From Oopsacas minuta (taxonomy: Eukaryota > Porifera > Hexactinellida > Lyssacinosida > Leucopsacidae), in NCBI GenBank assembly GCA_024704765.1, contig JAKMXF010000221.1, positions 496,001-560,000 on the forward strand: DNA of 64,000 bases, written 5' to 3'. The notes under the pieces are model-generated. The model was not told where the DNA came from, made no database searches, and saw nothing but the letters and a program-made list of their open reading frames with translations. The position numbers were made by a program, and so were the translations under genes. This document shows, one piece after another, positions 41,157 through 50,891 of the stretch. Position 1 is the stretch's first letter; every line of letters starts with the position of its first letter.

Positions 41157-42488
41157 TTAGGAACTGTGTGTGTGCAGACATTTCCAATCGATCCCCGTGT
41201 GGTCCCAGACACGCGTCTCAGTGAGTTGGATCACTTCATCTAGACCCACAGAGGTTTTCTGTTTGATTAGAGCCCTGTAGGAAATACAAGCTGAGGACAC
41301 TCCCAGTAAATGTACTTTAGGCTCGAGGACTGTTACCATCGCTTCCTTTTGGAATACCTTTTTCTCCTTGAGAGGAACACAGGTCGCGTTAGGATGTGTC
41401 AGAGAGGCGACTACATCTGCGCTGCCTCTCACCATGGCTTCCAAAAGCTTCTGCGTCGCCTGCTGCACATCAGCCTTGATACTGTCAACCTCTAGCTCGG
41501 AGTGTTCGCGCGGTTTCTCTGATTCTTCTGCTTGCTCTTTTGCAGAGGACGGGAGCATCATTCGATTTAGGAAAATATTCGCGTTCACTGCAGAGCGTAG
41601 CTTTCTGCGTGCGTTGAACTTTACCATTTGTTTGATCGTCTCTTGGCGATGCATTTTTGAGGCCTCCTTCCCACGGACCCAGGGGTGGTGAAGTGCATCG
41701 TCAATTGTTATCCTCTTAATGGGATCGACAATTAACATCTTCATGATTAGATCCTTGGCTGATTTTGACACTGTATCCCATTCGGGCCTTGGAAAGTCAT
41801 ATCGTCCTTCTTTTATTTGTTTGTACAACCTTTCCTGTATTTCATCCCAGAACGGGGGGTATCCTACTAGTAGAATATAGAGAATTACGCCGATAGCCCA
41901 CATATCGACAGGCTTTCCGTAGGGCTCCCTCTTGATGACTTCAGGGGACAGGTACCCAGGGGTACCCGCAAACCCGTACCAGTTAAATTCGGTCGGATGC
42001 TCAAGTTCGATGGCAAGCCCAAAGTCTGCAACTTTGATGTCAGCAGGGGGCACTTTTGAGGACAGCAAGAGGTTCTCTGGTTTGAGGTCACGGTGCACGA
42101 TACCTTTCTCATGACAATAAAGTAACGCGTCGAGTATCTGTCGAATTGCCTTGCTTGCATCCTCCTCAGAATAGAACTCTCGTTTCACGATATCGTCGAA
42201 TAGTTCCCCTCCAGTTATCAACTCGAATAGCATATAGTAATGCTCTTTATCCTTGAATGTATCGATCATGCTTACAATGTTAGCGTGACTTGAAATCAAT
42301 CTGCATATCCTTGTCTCCCTCTCCAGTTTGCTTTGTTCACGGGCACTCAGACTCTTCGCTTTTATTATCTTGACCGCACAAACTTTCTTGGTTTTGCAAT
42401 GTATTCCCTCTTTTACAATACTAAAGGCTCCTTTTCCAAGTTCTTTGCCTAGCGTATATTCCTTGCTGAAGTCTCCTTCACTCGCCAT
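41157..42488 (-). CDS. CAMK2-like: Calcium/calmodulin-dependent protein kinase II with short hub
   Basis: Single exon, 443 residues from the ATG at 42488. Kinase domain residues 12-270: LGKGAFSIV, Lys40, [10 protein letters not shown] (132-141), DFG (155-157) and GTPGYLSPE. The regulatory segment MHRQETIKQ places the autophosphorylation threonine at 284 (Thr286 in vertebrates), followed by the calmodulin-binding [12 protein letters not shown] short linker (305-335) leads to the association (hub) domain, ending with [19 protein letters not shown]. The hub is shorter than in vertebrate CaMKII: the stretch that normally contains a conserved acidic/aromatic helix between LIEA and the VHVIG strand has lost about 15 residues here. 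Family members form 12- or 14-mers through the hub and decode calcium signals; assembly of this one is uncertain. Confidence 0.93.
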   Translation of the reverse strand: MASEGDFSKEYTLGKELGKGAFSIVKEGIHCKTKKVCAVKIIKAKSLSAREQSKLERETRICRLISSHANIVSMIDTFKDKEHYYMLFELITGGELFDDIVKREFYSEEDASKAIRQILDALLYCHEKGIVHRDLKPENLLLSSKVPPADIKVADFGLAIELEHPTEFNWYGFAGTPGYLSPEVIKREPYGKPVDMWAIGVILYILLVGYPPFWDEIQERLYKQIKEGRYDFPRPEWDTVSKSAKDLIMKMLIVDPIKRITIDDALHHPWVRGKEASKMHRQETIKQMVKFNARRKLRSAVNANIFLNRMMLPSSAKEQAEESEKPREHSELEVDSIKADVQQATQKLLEAMVRGSADVVASLTHPNATCVPLKEKKVFQKEAMVTVLEPKVHLLGVSSACISYRALIKQKTSVGLDEVIQLTETRVWDHTGIDWKCLHTHSS

Positions 42489-43333
42489 AACTATTATCAC
42501 AATTATTTGTTAGATAAAATTGTATTCATATATTCGCTTCTGAGCATAAATCTCATTTGGGCAAGCAATCAGCCGTAAAATTGAGTATAACTAGTATTCA
42601 CACACCATAGCAACGACACCTATCAGATGGAATTACAGTCAACTCTTGTTATATCGAATCTCAAGAGACTGCGATAATTACTTCGACATAACAGATGGAA
42701 TATGTTACTTTGACGGTCTGTGACCGTATTAGGACAATTTATGCAAGCGGGTATTTCAATCAATCCGTGTTCGATGTAACAGAAGTTGACTGTAGACAAG
42801 GGTTCAATAAACCAATGCCCACTGGCCTCTATATATGTATATTTCGTATATGCTACTGTCATTAAATTGGTAAAATAGAAAAGATAGAATTCATTCAAAC
42901 TGTAACTGTAATTACAAGCTGAAAGCATTGTAATCTATACCTATAGTGGTATAAGTATTCGGTGTCTCTTCAGAAGCGACACATTATATTGACGAATACT
43001 GCTTATAATATTGATTACAATTACAAAACTAATCCTTAGAAGTAATTAAATCATACTCGAGCAACTGAGGCCTAAGTTCTGAGGTTTTCATTCTGAGGCT
43101 AAATCGATTTCTCTTAGAGTTCTTCTCAAAATCAAAACTCTAATATTTGAGTGTACTTTTGGTTTCAATGTTCCAAATACGGACATAAATACGGATCACT
43201 TGACTGCAACAAATTCGACTTAGCTGTAACTTTTCCAGTTACAAAAGCAATCAGAATAAAGTTACCTAATAGGCCGAAGGATTAGCATAAAAGTATAAAA
43301 GGGAAATGGCAATAAACCCACACAATCGTTTCG
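42489..43333. other. Promoter region between CaMKII and START gene, with a MITE
   Basis: Divergent 5' ends of two genes. Apart from the MITE at 42635-42792 no structure is recognised. Very AT-rich around 42950-43200. Confidence 0.5.
42635..42792. mobile_element. MITE family A, complete reference copy
   Basis: 158 bp flanked by TA on both sides. Left end CAGTCAACTCTTGTTATATC and the inverse of the right end CAGTCAACTTCTGTTACATC match over about 23 bp with three mismatches. No coding capacity. TA target duplication and CAGT ends fit the Tc1/mariner-pogo group; this assignment is inference. Members lie at 3513, 13742, 25508, 30070, 31684, 31846, 49094 and 61088. Confidence 0.88.
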
Positions 43334-44152
43334 ATGGCACAACTGCATCTGGGACAATCAGTAGCTCCAAATAAACCTCAAGATTTTGAATATTTTCGGT
43401 CGTTATGCGAGGAAGAAGAAGGATGGTATCTCTCCTATGATAATGATGTCACTGTACACGGTCGTGACTTCCCTGGGTCCAACTCTAAGTGCATCAGGGT
43501 GCGGGGCCGCATAAGGGGTGTAAATACAGACACTATGTTTGATTTTATGTGTGACGAGGAGTACAGAGCAAGTTGGGATACTCTGAACATGAATTCATTT
43601 AATATATGTCAGTTAGATAAGCACACGAATATAGGGTATTACTGTATTAAATCTCCGTTCCCATTACAGAACAGAGATGTAGTGTTTCAGCGTAGTTGGG
43701 GTAAAATCCCTAACGGCTACGTAATTATGAATCACTCAGTAGAGCTCCCAACTCACCCCCCAATCCACGGGATAGTTAGAGCAACATCTCTAATCACAGG
43801 GTATTATGTAGTGGATACAGACGACGGATGTTTGTTTACATATTTGTCACATGCAGACGCGAAGGTAGCCCTTCCTTTCTGGTTTTGTAATAAAATCGGT
43901 GTGTACGTCGCTCCGGGGTTTTTCCGTAAGGTTAGTACTGCTGCTATGGGATATGCGGATTGGAAATTGGTACACAGACCGGATCACAAACCTTGGAGAT
44001 TTGAAGAACAACGGATGTTACATGAGTACGCGGATCCAGATATGCTGGAGGAATGGGGGTTCCCACCAGCCCCCTCCTGTCTTATAGAGACGGATGGTTC
44101 CGATTCGGACTCTTTCCACAGTTTAGAAGATGAAATAGTTACAGCGAATTAA
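43334..44152 (+). CDS. STARD10-like: START-domain lipid-binding protein (STARD10/PCTP-like)
   Basis: Single exon, 272 residues. The START fold covers residues 15-225, with landmarks FDFMCDEEYRASWD, IGYYCIKSPFPLQNRDVVFQRSW, YVIMNHSVELPTHPP, RATSLITGYYVV and LFTYLSHADAKVALPFWFCNKIG, all arranged as in STARD10 and phosphatidylcholine transfer protein. The tail (225-272) is acidic (DGSDSDSFHSLEDE), as in STARD10, where phosphorylation of the tail controls membrane binding. It should carry phospholipids between membranes. A second, more divergent START gene lies on the opposite strand at 47614-48372, so the pair flanks PIGQ and the alpha-kinase pseudogene and probably arose by duplication. Confidence 0.92.
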   Translation: MAQLHLGQSVAPNKPQDFEYFRSLCEEEEGWYLSYDNDVTVHGRDFPGSNSKCIRVRGRIRGVNTDTMFDFMCDEEYRASWDTLNMNSFNICQLDKHTNIGYYCIKSPFPLQNRDVVFQRSWGKIPNGYVIMNHSVELPTHPPIHGIVRATSLITGYYVVDTDDGCLFTYLSHADAKVALPFWFCNKIGVYVAPGFFRKVSTAAMGYADWKLVHRPDHKPWRFEEQRMLHEYADPDMLEEWGFPPAPSCLIETDGSDSDSFHSLEDEIVTAN

Positions 44153-45254
44153 AATATTTTTTGAGTGAATATTGTGAGGAGTTATATTTATTGCTTATTT
44201 AAAATTGAGATAACAAAAGAAATTATATACATGTATATTTTAACACCTAATTGGAACTATAAACTTAATCCAACTTCGTCCAATGGGGGACCGTTAGGGG
44301 CTCAAAAAATGTGTCTAATTTGACCCAAATTGGACTTATATAAGCCCAATTATTCTATAAAATTTGTATTCAAAATGTAATGCAAAACTGCTAAATTAAT
44401 ACAAATACCACCTAACACCTCGCTATGCAACGCGTTCAAGCCCTCTCTCCCTTCCCTACTTACAGTGCCTCTATACCACCTAACACCTTTCTTCGCAACG
44501 CGTTCAAGCCCTCTCTCTCTCTTTCACTTTGATGCATGAACAGAAATAGTTATGTATAATTCAAATAAGAATTCAATCAATAATGAAACAAATTAGTAAA
44601 GTATGGAAAATAGAAAGCGTACCAGTGTTTGTCAGAAAAGACCACCCCAGACCACTTATGACTATAATCACCATATGTAACTTTACTCCTGGCCCATTTG
44701 TAACATGTAAGAGACTGATTTTCTAAAGAGACTTTACTCTTTTATTGCCTCTTGTTATTGAAGTTTAGGACTATAACCCTTTCATGCTGGATTCCTATTG
44801 TTTAGATAAGATATTATGAAAGAGAATATCACTAATAACTAATCCATATTCAGTTAGATACTATAGTCAATGATCATACCTAATCAGCTGAAAAAGGCAG
44901 AAAAAACCGGGGTTTTTCCGAACACTGAGGAGTACCAATGTGCTCATAGGGAACAGTTAAAGGTACCGGGAGGACAGAACTGAATTGGAACACTAATAGT
45001 ATACAAATATTAATGAATTACAGAGATTATTGGGAGTATCAAAATATGTTCTTATGACTCATGTGTATTAATCTAATTATAGTAACACCGCTTAGGGTCA
45101 CTTCAAGACACAGGCCATTTAGACCTGATTAACCGGAATTAAGGTGTTGGCCTGATTAACACAGGTTCATTGGGGACAGTTGTCTGCACCAATAGACCCA
45201 TTTAACACCCCTGTAGACTAAATAGGCAAACAACAACAATATACACGAAGTTAT
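44153..45254. other. 1.1-kb intergenic gap with a local duplication
   Basis: AT-rich, without credible coding sequence. Contains the 47-bp direct repeat at 44407/44477. The stretch 44800-45240 is unremarkable. Confidence 0.5.
44407..44523. repeat. Direct repeat, two diverged ~47-bp units
   Basis: Unit 1 starts at 44407 and unit 2 at 44477. Both read ACCACCTAACACC, then GCAACGCGTTCAAGCCCTCT. They are separated by 23 bp. The function is unknown; this may be a MITE footprint or a simple local duplication. Confidence 0.75.
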
Positions 45255-46172
45255 TCAAATATTTGTCTCAGCAATGCTTAATATATTTTTACACTCAATA
45301 ACCCAATCTTCTATATACTTCCAATCTTCTACAGCAATATTGTCACGTAACTGAATGCAGTGTATCGTCGTACCATGTTTTCTATCTGCTAGACACACAC
45401 AATAGCTCTGTAACGTAAGAAGTAAATTTAGAACGTAATCACCTGTAATTGTGAATATATAGAGGGGGAGAGATATGAAAATTACAATTACAAGTAGAGA
45501 GAGGAGGGTAGGGGATAGAAAGATGAGTGATATGAAGATGAAGGTGCTGATTGTCAGTTGATCAACACGGAGGGGTACTGTTGACACCTTTCTTATGATA
45601 GGGTCCCAATTTTTACCGATGAATAACATTCCTAAATGTTTTAAAACTTGGAGAAGTATGATCGTGGTTTTATGAGCATAAACTAGAATTACTGGTATAG
45701 GAAGTGATAGAAACCGAATGAGGTCTAGAAATATAGCAAACGTTAATGCAACGTTAATATAAAAGATAGGGTATGCGACTGATATGAGAGCTGTAAGGAA
45801 GGGGACTACATTGGACAGGATGTCCCTCCAGAGGTTAATATGGTGTATGCAGAATGAGGACAGGAACGAAGAGAGGAGTGGATGTAGTTTTATGCCAAGA
45901 GGGTTCTCAGTTAGTGAATGGATCTTGTCCTCTGTTAGTGATAAATAGGACAGTGAGTGCTGATTGAGTTTATGTACAACACAAGAATAATCTGTACAGG
46001 ACAGTGGTAACTTAATTAAGTAACAGGATAAATAAGCCATCAAGGCACTGAGTATTAGCAGAAATAATGAACAGATCTTCCCTCTTAGTTGTGTACAATT
46101 TGATCTGTACTGTGATACAATATGATACCAATTACTGTAGAGAGAAGAGCGATATAAGGAGTGAAGGAGCAT
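45255..46172 (-). CDS. PIGQ: GPI-GlcNAc transferase subunit Q (Gpi1), short form
   Basis: Single exon, 305 residues, nearly all hydrophobic helices. The diagnostic Gpi1 stretch NPLGIKLHPLLSSFLSSFCIHHINLW lines up with the family's PAGLKLN...LG...HIHLW block, and further on GKNWDPIIRKV...VDQL followed by a long helix (FIFISLIFLSPTLLSLLV) matches the WNxLRxRVDSxxYDxDQLxxGT...FLLPT block. PIGQ stabilises the enzyme that transfers GlcNAc to phosphatidylinositol on the cytosolic face of the ER, the first step of GPI anchor synthesis. Human PIGQ is about twice as long or more; the N-terminal soluble region and the long C-terminal tail are missing here. I see no extra exon nearby that would add them. 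Confidence 0.82.
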   Translation of the reverse strand: MLLHSLYRSSLYSNWYHIVSQYRSNCTQLRGKICSLFLLILSALMAYLSCYLIKLPLSCTDYSCVVHKLNQHSLSYLSLTEDKIHSLTENPLGIKLHPLLSSFLSSFCIHHINLWRDILSNVVPFLTALISVAYPIFYINVALTFAIFLDLIRFLSLPIPVILVYAHKTTIILLQVLKHLGMLFIGKNWDPIIRKVSTVPLRVDQLTISTFIFISLIFLSPTLLSLLVIVIFISLPLYIFTITGDYVLNLLLTLQSYCVCLADRKHGTTIHCIQLRDNIAVEDWKYIEDWVIECKNILSIAETNI

Positions 46173-46616
46173 TGGATAATTGTCTAATTAATTACCGTCG
46201 TATCTGATTAATTCATATCCTGCCGGGTAACGTGATAGCCGTGTTGGTATTTTAATTATAACTAATATATTGAATCAAATGTTACCTAATGCTACAAAGG
46301 GGGTGAGGGGTGTCAAAATAAGTTGCATATTGCTAGGCTAGTTGGTTACTAGGAGGACTGGTAGGAGAGCTATACCATACTATGTCTAGCATACAAACTC
46401 TTGTCTCTTTAGTCAAAATTATAAGAGGTCCGAGTTCATGACATCTCAGGTACACGTAAGGGCGACATAAGAAAAAGATTTTTGAGATTATTTCATCTGC
46501 TTTCCTATTCCTTAAAAGAATTTTGATAGTACAGAAATTTTAAACAAGATGATATAATCTCAAATAAATAATAAGAACTTGGACAAATATTTCTATATAA
46601 GCTACCATGTGCTGGG
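46173..46616. other. Gap with a duplicated scrap of START-gene 3' end
   Basis: At 46386-46409 the sequence CTAGCATACAAACTCTTGTC matches 47672-47691, the C-terminal codons and 3' end of the minus-strand START gene. Nearby, GGTTACTAGG at 46344 recalls GGTAACTAGG at 47600. This looks like the rest of a duplicated START 3' end. Otherwise only AT-rich spacer. Confidence 0.5.
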
Positions 46617-46619
46617 TTG

Positions 46620-47406
46620 ATGTGGAATAATAAAATAATGGCAACGGCTTCTGGTGATGAATGGAATTTAGATTTTTACGATAAGTGGGAGAAAGGCCAC
46701 CCTACCTTTATATATGAGACCAAAAGTTTTAGCAGGGGAGGCCTTCGCAATGCTTACAGAGCTATGTATACAATGTACCACGACGATTACTACCATGGTA
46801 AAAAAGCTGTCGTCAAAAAGATGAGGGACGAAGTATATATGAGTAACAAGTGGGATACAGAAATTAATGCAGCTCTAAAAGCCGAAGAATTTATAGTCAT
46901 GGAACAATGAAGAAAGGATAAATAAAGAGTATATATTTTATATACCAGAGGTTGTACAAATAACGAAAACAGAGGGGGACTTTAAAAGGGGGGAATGGGT
47001 TACCCTGGAGCCCTACTTCGAAGGGGATTACGATAAAATGGAATGACAATTTAGGGAGGTGTGAAACAAAAGATGAAAAGTTATCTGTACAGGCGTTTTG
47101 TCACTGGACGTATCATATCTCAAAAAGTATGATTGTCTGTGATGTTCAGGGAGTAAGATCTAGCGACGCCTACTGTATAACAGATCCTGCTATATGTAGC
47201 AAAGGGGAACATTATGGTAGAACAGATCTTGGAGAAGAGGGCATTGCTAAATGGTTCAAGGAACACAAATGTAATGAGTTTTGTAGGAAGGAGTGGGATC
47301 GTCATTAGCTGCGGGCCCTTATAAGTCGTTGTCGGCGGCTAAACCTGATCCTGGTGTCACTCAGCCCGGAGGAGGATCAAAGGGACCTGGTGGACCTAAG
47401 CGTTAA
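46620..47406 (+). pseudogene. Alpha-kinase (eEF2K/VWKA-type) gene with frameshifts
   Basis: The plus strand codes for an alpha-kinase domain spread over several frames. Frame 1 (46620-46910) has RGGLRNAYRAMY and AVVKKM (the ATP-binding lysine). The text then shifts (46912-47050: EVVQITK, then EWVTLEPYFEGDYDK) and again (47043-47308: WNDNLGRCE, VQAFCHWTYH, VCDVQGVR, ITDPAIC, TDLGEEGIAKWF, HKCNEFC with the zinc-binding histidine/cysteines). After a stop at 47308 a third shift would allow a Gly/Pro-rich tail to 47406. The order and spacing equal those of alpha-kinases, so the domain was once complete. At least two shifts are needed; one falls in an AAAA run, where a sequencing error is possible. 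No introns explain the breaks. In its present form it cannot make the full domain. Confidence 0.8.
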
Positions 47407-47613
47407 ATTCCCTAGCATCTAAACTTGTATTAGTTAGTTTGTGTGATTAGTTCTGGAAGTTGAATATTAGTTAGAAATGCTTTCCGTAGTTTTTGTGTAT
47501 ATTGAAAATGTACGTGTTAAAAAATATATTATTATAAGTAAAAAGTGATAAACAAACTCAAAAAAAACATTGAAAAGTAACATATTTGCTTGACTAACTG
47601 GTAACTAGGCTAC

Positions 47614-48372
47614 TTAGTAACTTGAACAGATGGCAGAAGACGTAAACCCCCATTTTACAATGGAACTATAGCTAGCATACAAACTCTTGTCTCTGTATTC
47701 AACTTTCCTCCAAGGCATTTTAAGAGGATTGTTACTCTCTTTCCATTCAAGATATGACAAACTCTCTTTACACATTGATGCTATCGTATTGGGGGCAGAT
47801 TTCTTAGCTACCAAATTACAGATGAAAGAAGGGATGTACCCCTTAGGGTCTGAATGGGAGAGGAAAGTTAACAAAGTACCCTCTGGGACCGGAATCAATC
47901 GATACCCTGTTATGTAAGTATGTGCACGTACTTTGGTCGGGTCCAGCTCGGCCAATTCGTCTTCTACTGAGTGGTAAATAATAACATAATCGTCTGGAGA
48001 GGGTATACAAGTTTTCTGCATAACTATGTCCCTGTCGTATAGCGGATAAACACATTTAATGCAAAGATACTCAATTGAGTTAAAATCATCGATATAGCAT
48101 ACAGTGTACGAATTATAAGTGATAGAATTATGAAGTGATCTGTATTCTGTGTCTTGTATATAGTCATATACAATAGCAGGAGAAATGCCAGCAAATACAG
48201 AAGATGCACGTAGCATACGAATATTTGTACCGACGAAGTTTCTGGTATTAATTGAGACTCCGTTTGAATCGAAAGATTCCTCCCAACCACTTGTGTTGTC
48301 TGTTAAATATTTAAAGTAGTCAATATCTTTATCAGTAAGGGGGTGAATGGTAGAGGAGAGTGAGTGCTCCAT
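47614..48372 (-). CDS. STARD10-like: Second START-domain protein (STARD10-like paralog)
   Basis: Single exon, 252 residues. START landmarks follow the same order as in the gene at 43334 but with lower identity: DYFKYLTDNTSGWEESF, GTNIRMLRASSVFAGIS, VYDYIQDTEYRSLHNS, YLCIKCVYPLYDRDIVMQKTC, YVIIYHSVEDE, THTYITGYRLI, LLTFLSHSDPKGYIPSFICN and SLSYLEWKES. It lacks the acidic serine-rich tail of its paralog. It probably binds a phospholipid or another lipid. It is transcribed toward the alpha-kinase pseudogene; the 3' ends are about 200 bp apart. Confidence 0.88.
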   Translation of the reverse strand: MEHSLSSTIHPLTDKDIDYFKYLTDNTSGWEESFDSNGVSINTRNFVGTNIRMLRASSVFAGISPAIVYDYIQDTEYRSLHNSITYNSYTVCYIDDFNSIEYLCIKCVYPLYDRDIVMQKTCIPSPDDYVIIYHSVEDELAELDPTKVRAHTYITGYRLIPVPEGTLLTFLSHSDPKGYIPSFICNLVAKKSAPNTIASMCKESLSYLEWKESNNPLKMPWRKVEYRDKSLYASYSSIVKWGFTSSAICSSY

Positions 48373-48393
48373 CTAATTAATGTACAGCGTATA

Positions 48394-48442
48394 CCGGTTA
48401 TGAGAACACCCTTGGGAGTAGCAATACATGTCTTATAACCGG
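48394..48442. repeat. Dispersed repeat family C, second copy
   Basis: CCGGTTATGAGAACACCC, then GGGAGTAGCAATACATG and TTATAACCGG. It is the inverse-oriented counterpart of 14229-14279. It has palindromic CCGGTTAT ends about 49 bp apart and lies 20 bp upstream of the START gene's ATG. Confidence 0.65.
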
Positions 48443-48653
48443 CATAAATATACAGGAACATGTGAGGACCGTTATCCAGAAGATGGTGCTTATATCCGGC
48501 AATTGGACAACTACTCAATTGGAGCACTTTTCAGGAAGGAGTTAGAATAGCCCCCATAGATAAATGAGAATATGGTGAGTGCATATATGTGATGAATTTA
48601 ACACCTATTAATTAATACACACAGTAAACACACTACAACACACTACATATGAA

Positions 48654-50201
48654 TTACAGTTCATCTTTCTTGTGCTTGAGTATCTCCCCGTAATCCGTAG
48701 CACTGCTCCCTACAAACACGTCATGATTATCTACTATCTCTTTACGAGATAGTCTGTCGTCCAAATTGAAATCTGCCTTTTGGAATAGGAAGTTAACTTC
48801 AGAAGTTGGTCTATGGAACCCTTCAGGGAACACCCAGTAACCGAACTCGTCCAGATCCAAGATCCCGTCCTTATTAAGGTCTCTGTTGTTAGTGAAGTCG
48901 TCATTATACCTCTCTTTTAATGAGATGTATTCAGGTGATCGCTGGTCCTTCCCACGGAGTACCTATACGAATATGTGATATAGTGAGTGTTCTATATTGT
49001 CTTTTATATCCATATATGGGCATGTAGACACCTTGCCAACGAGAAGACGCTAAGACCAGGGTTCAGTTAGCTCCCAAGGTGTCAAACTTAAGAACAGTCA
49101 ACTTTCGGTAATTATCGCGGTCCCTGGAGTTGACAGTAAATATATCAATAGCTAGTACTTACATATGCAAAATATTCCTCTCTTGTTAACACGTTATCAT
49201 TATTAGAATCTATTTCTATCATAGAATCAGATATCACTACGTCCTTCATGTGAGGGTAAGCGTGAGGCTCTGAGAATGATTTAAACTCCTCGAAAATAAG
49301 ATGACCGTCTTTGTCAATGTCAGCTGCATCCCATCTCATCCTCTCACGCTCTATAGGTGTAAATATAAATAAACACCATTTCTGGATGCTACACTTCATA
49401 TGAGATAAAAAATAGAAGAATTAGGAACTATAACTCACCGAGAACAAATTCTAGGGTCCAACCTCTTTCAGGGTCAGAAATTTCATCCAATCCAATCCCT
49501 TCCCTGGCGTCACTCCCCCACGAATTGTCTATATAATCACCCCAGCTGATCTTCTCTTCGTTATTGAGGTTATAGTGATGCCAACGGAAGTCTGCGTCCT
49601 CATGGACCTTCCTATTAGGTGATAATAAATTAATATGTATCTTGACCAAGTGTAACCTCCACCAATGGGTGACAGGGACGTGGTTTGTTGAGTTTACATT
49701 GGTAATTATTAGCATTTTCAAAGTTACGCGTATTATGTTATACCGAGCTATCAAGGTCATAGCGAACGGCTGCAGACAAACAAACAAACAAACATAACAA
49801 ACACTCCTATTTAATTATTTACTTGTTAGATAGAAGTTCTATCCATCGTGTGAGTTCATTACGACTCACGAATCCATCTTTATCACTGTCTATCTTATCA
49901 ACAACTCTACTGAGTAGACTCTTGGCTATATTAGGGGGGAGCTGATCATACATATCAGCCTCTTCTTCACCTATAACAGCCAATAAATATATTTCTAGAC
50001 AACTTGAAATACAGTAGACTCTGCTTAATTAAATTTATTCAACTGACCAATGAACTGTTCGTGATGAGAGTGTGGGTCCGCTTCATGGCCGTTGAGACGG
50101 TCCTCTAGGAATTGGGTCTCATCTCTAGGATGCGACGGGTTGGTCCAGACCCCTTGGAGCAGACAGAGTGTCAAGATAGCAGCGAATATGAATAGTCTCA
50201 T
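48654..50201 (-). CDS. RCN/CALU-like: ER EF-hand protein of the calumenin/reticulocalbin (CREC) family
   Basis: Five exons, 50201-50048, 49970-49823, 49611-49439, 49350-49163 and 48962-48654, give 323 residues (family about 315-330). The first 20 residues are a signal peptide (FIFAAILTLCLLQGVW). After a His-rich segment come the EF-hands: DSDKDGFVSRNE, a degenerate second loop (YNLNNEEKISWGD), DIDKDGHLIFEE, DSNNDNVLTREE, DLNKDGILDLDE and DFNLDDRLSRKE. The chain ends in KKDEL, a classical ER retrieval signal; reticulocalbins end in HDEL or similar, and calumenin in HDEF. It should bind calcium with low affinity in the ER lumen and act in secretory-pathway folding. Intron 4 holds a 43-bp MITE A relic. 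Confidence 0.93.
49094..49136. mobile_element. Minimal MITE family A relic (ends only)
   Basis: 43 bp: CAGTCAACT at the left, AATTATCGCGGTCCCTGGAG inside and GTTGACAG at the right. It is an internally deleted copy in intron 4 of the EF-hand gene. Confidence 0.6.
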
Positions 50202-50891
50202 AGATAGAAGAGAAGTGAAATAGAAACGAATACATCAAGCAAAACTACAGTAGAATTTATGGATTAGAATGATGGCAAACTCTATTGTTTGAGTGTAATG
50301 CAATACTCTGTTAGTGTCTAAGCTATAACCACATACAAGTTGATGTTATTAATATTACGCAATACTAGTAACGTGGTTGTGATAGCGTTGTGAGAGTGAT
50401 GGAAGATTTGTAACGTCTGTTTGTGTCATTCTTAACAAATATTAATACAGTACAAAGTTCAAAATATTGAATAGTTAAGTGTTGGAGTTGGAAATGACAT
50501 ATTTGAGAAATTAACACACTCAAAAAGGATGTTTGGACAGTGCAGCCTCCACGAACGCACAACCGGGGAATTTGCGGAAACGGAGTGAAAAGTAATCGAG
50601 TGTATTTCTAGTGCCAAGCAAATGAACTTCCATAAACGAAGAAACAAGGTAGCACTGTAATATGAATTTTGACGCTCTGTTGGTGTCGGATTATAGGGAG
50701 TCTACTCCAATTACAAATACGGACACAAGACCATTTGAGGCCCTGCCAACCTTCTAAGACCATGGGGAATGTCCCTTCTTATCATAAAAGGAGGGTTGTA
50801 GCTTCCCCCCAAATTCCCATAAATTGCTAATTAATAAAAATGATAATAACACAAGGAAAGATCTAAAATCAAAAGTGATAATTTTCAACTT
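50202..50891. other. Intergenic gap upstream of the EF-hand gene and downstream of NDC1
   Basis: No coding sequence recognised. Contains MITE family B at 50538-50657 and, directly after it, a fragment (GACGCTCTGTTGGTGTC) shared with 31060-31078. Confidence 0.5.
50538..50657. mobile_element. MITE family B copy
   Basis: 120 bp from CAGTGCAGCCTCCACGAAC to GGTAGCACTG, followed by TA. Internal GCGGAAACGGAGTGAAAA and AAATGAACTTC are shared with 17394 and 60936. The right end differs from the other copies, so the ends are chimeric or worn. Confidence 0.6.

Noticed and set aside
46911-47310. Introns to explain the alpha-kinase breaks
   Set aside because: No GT-AG pair fits; coding text is continuous across both breaks, so single-base shifts are the simpler explanation.
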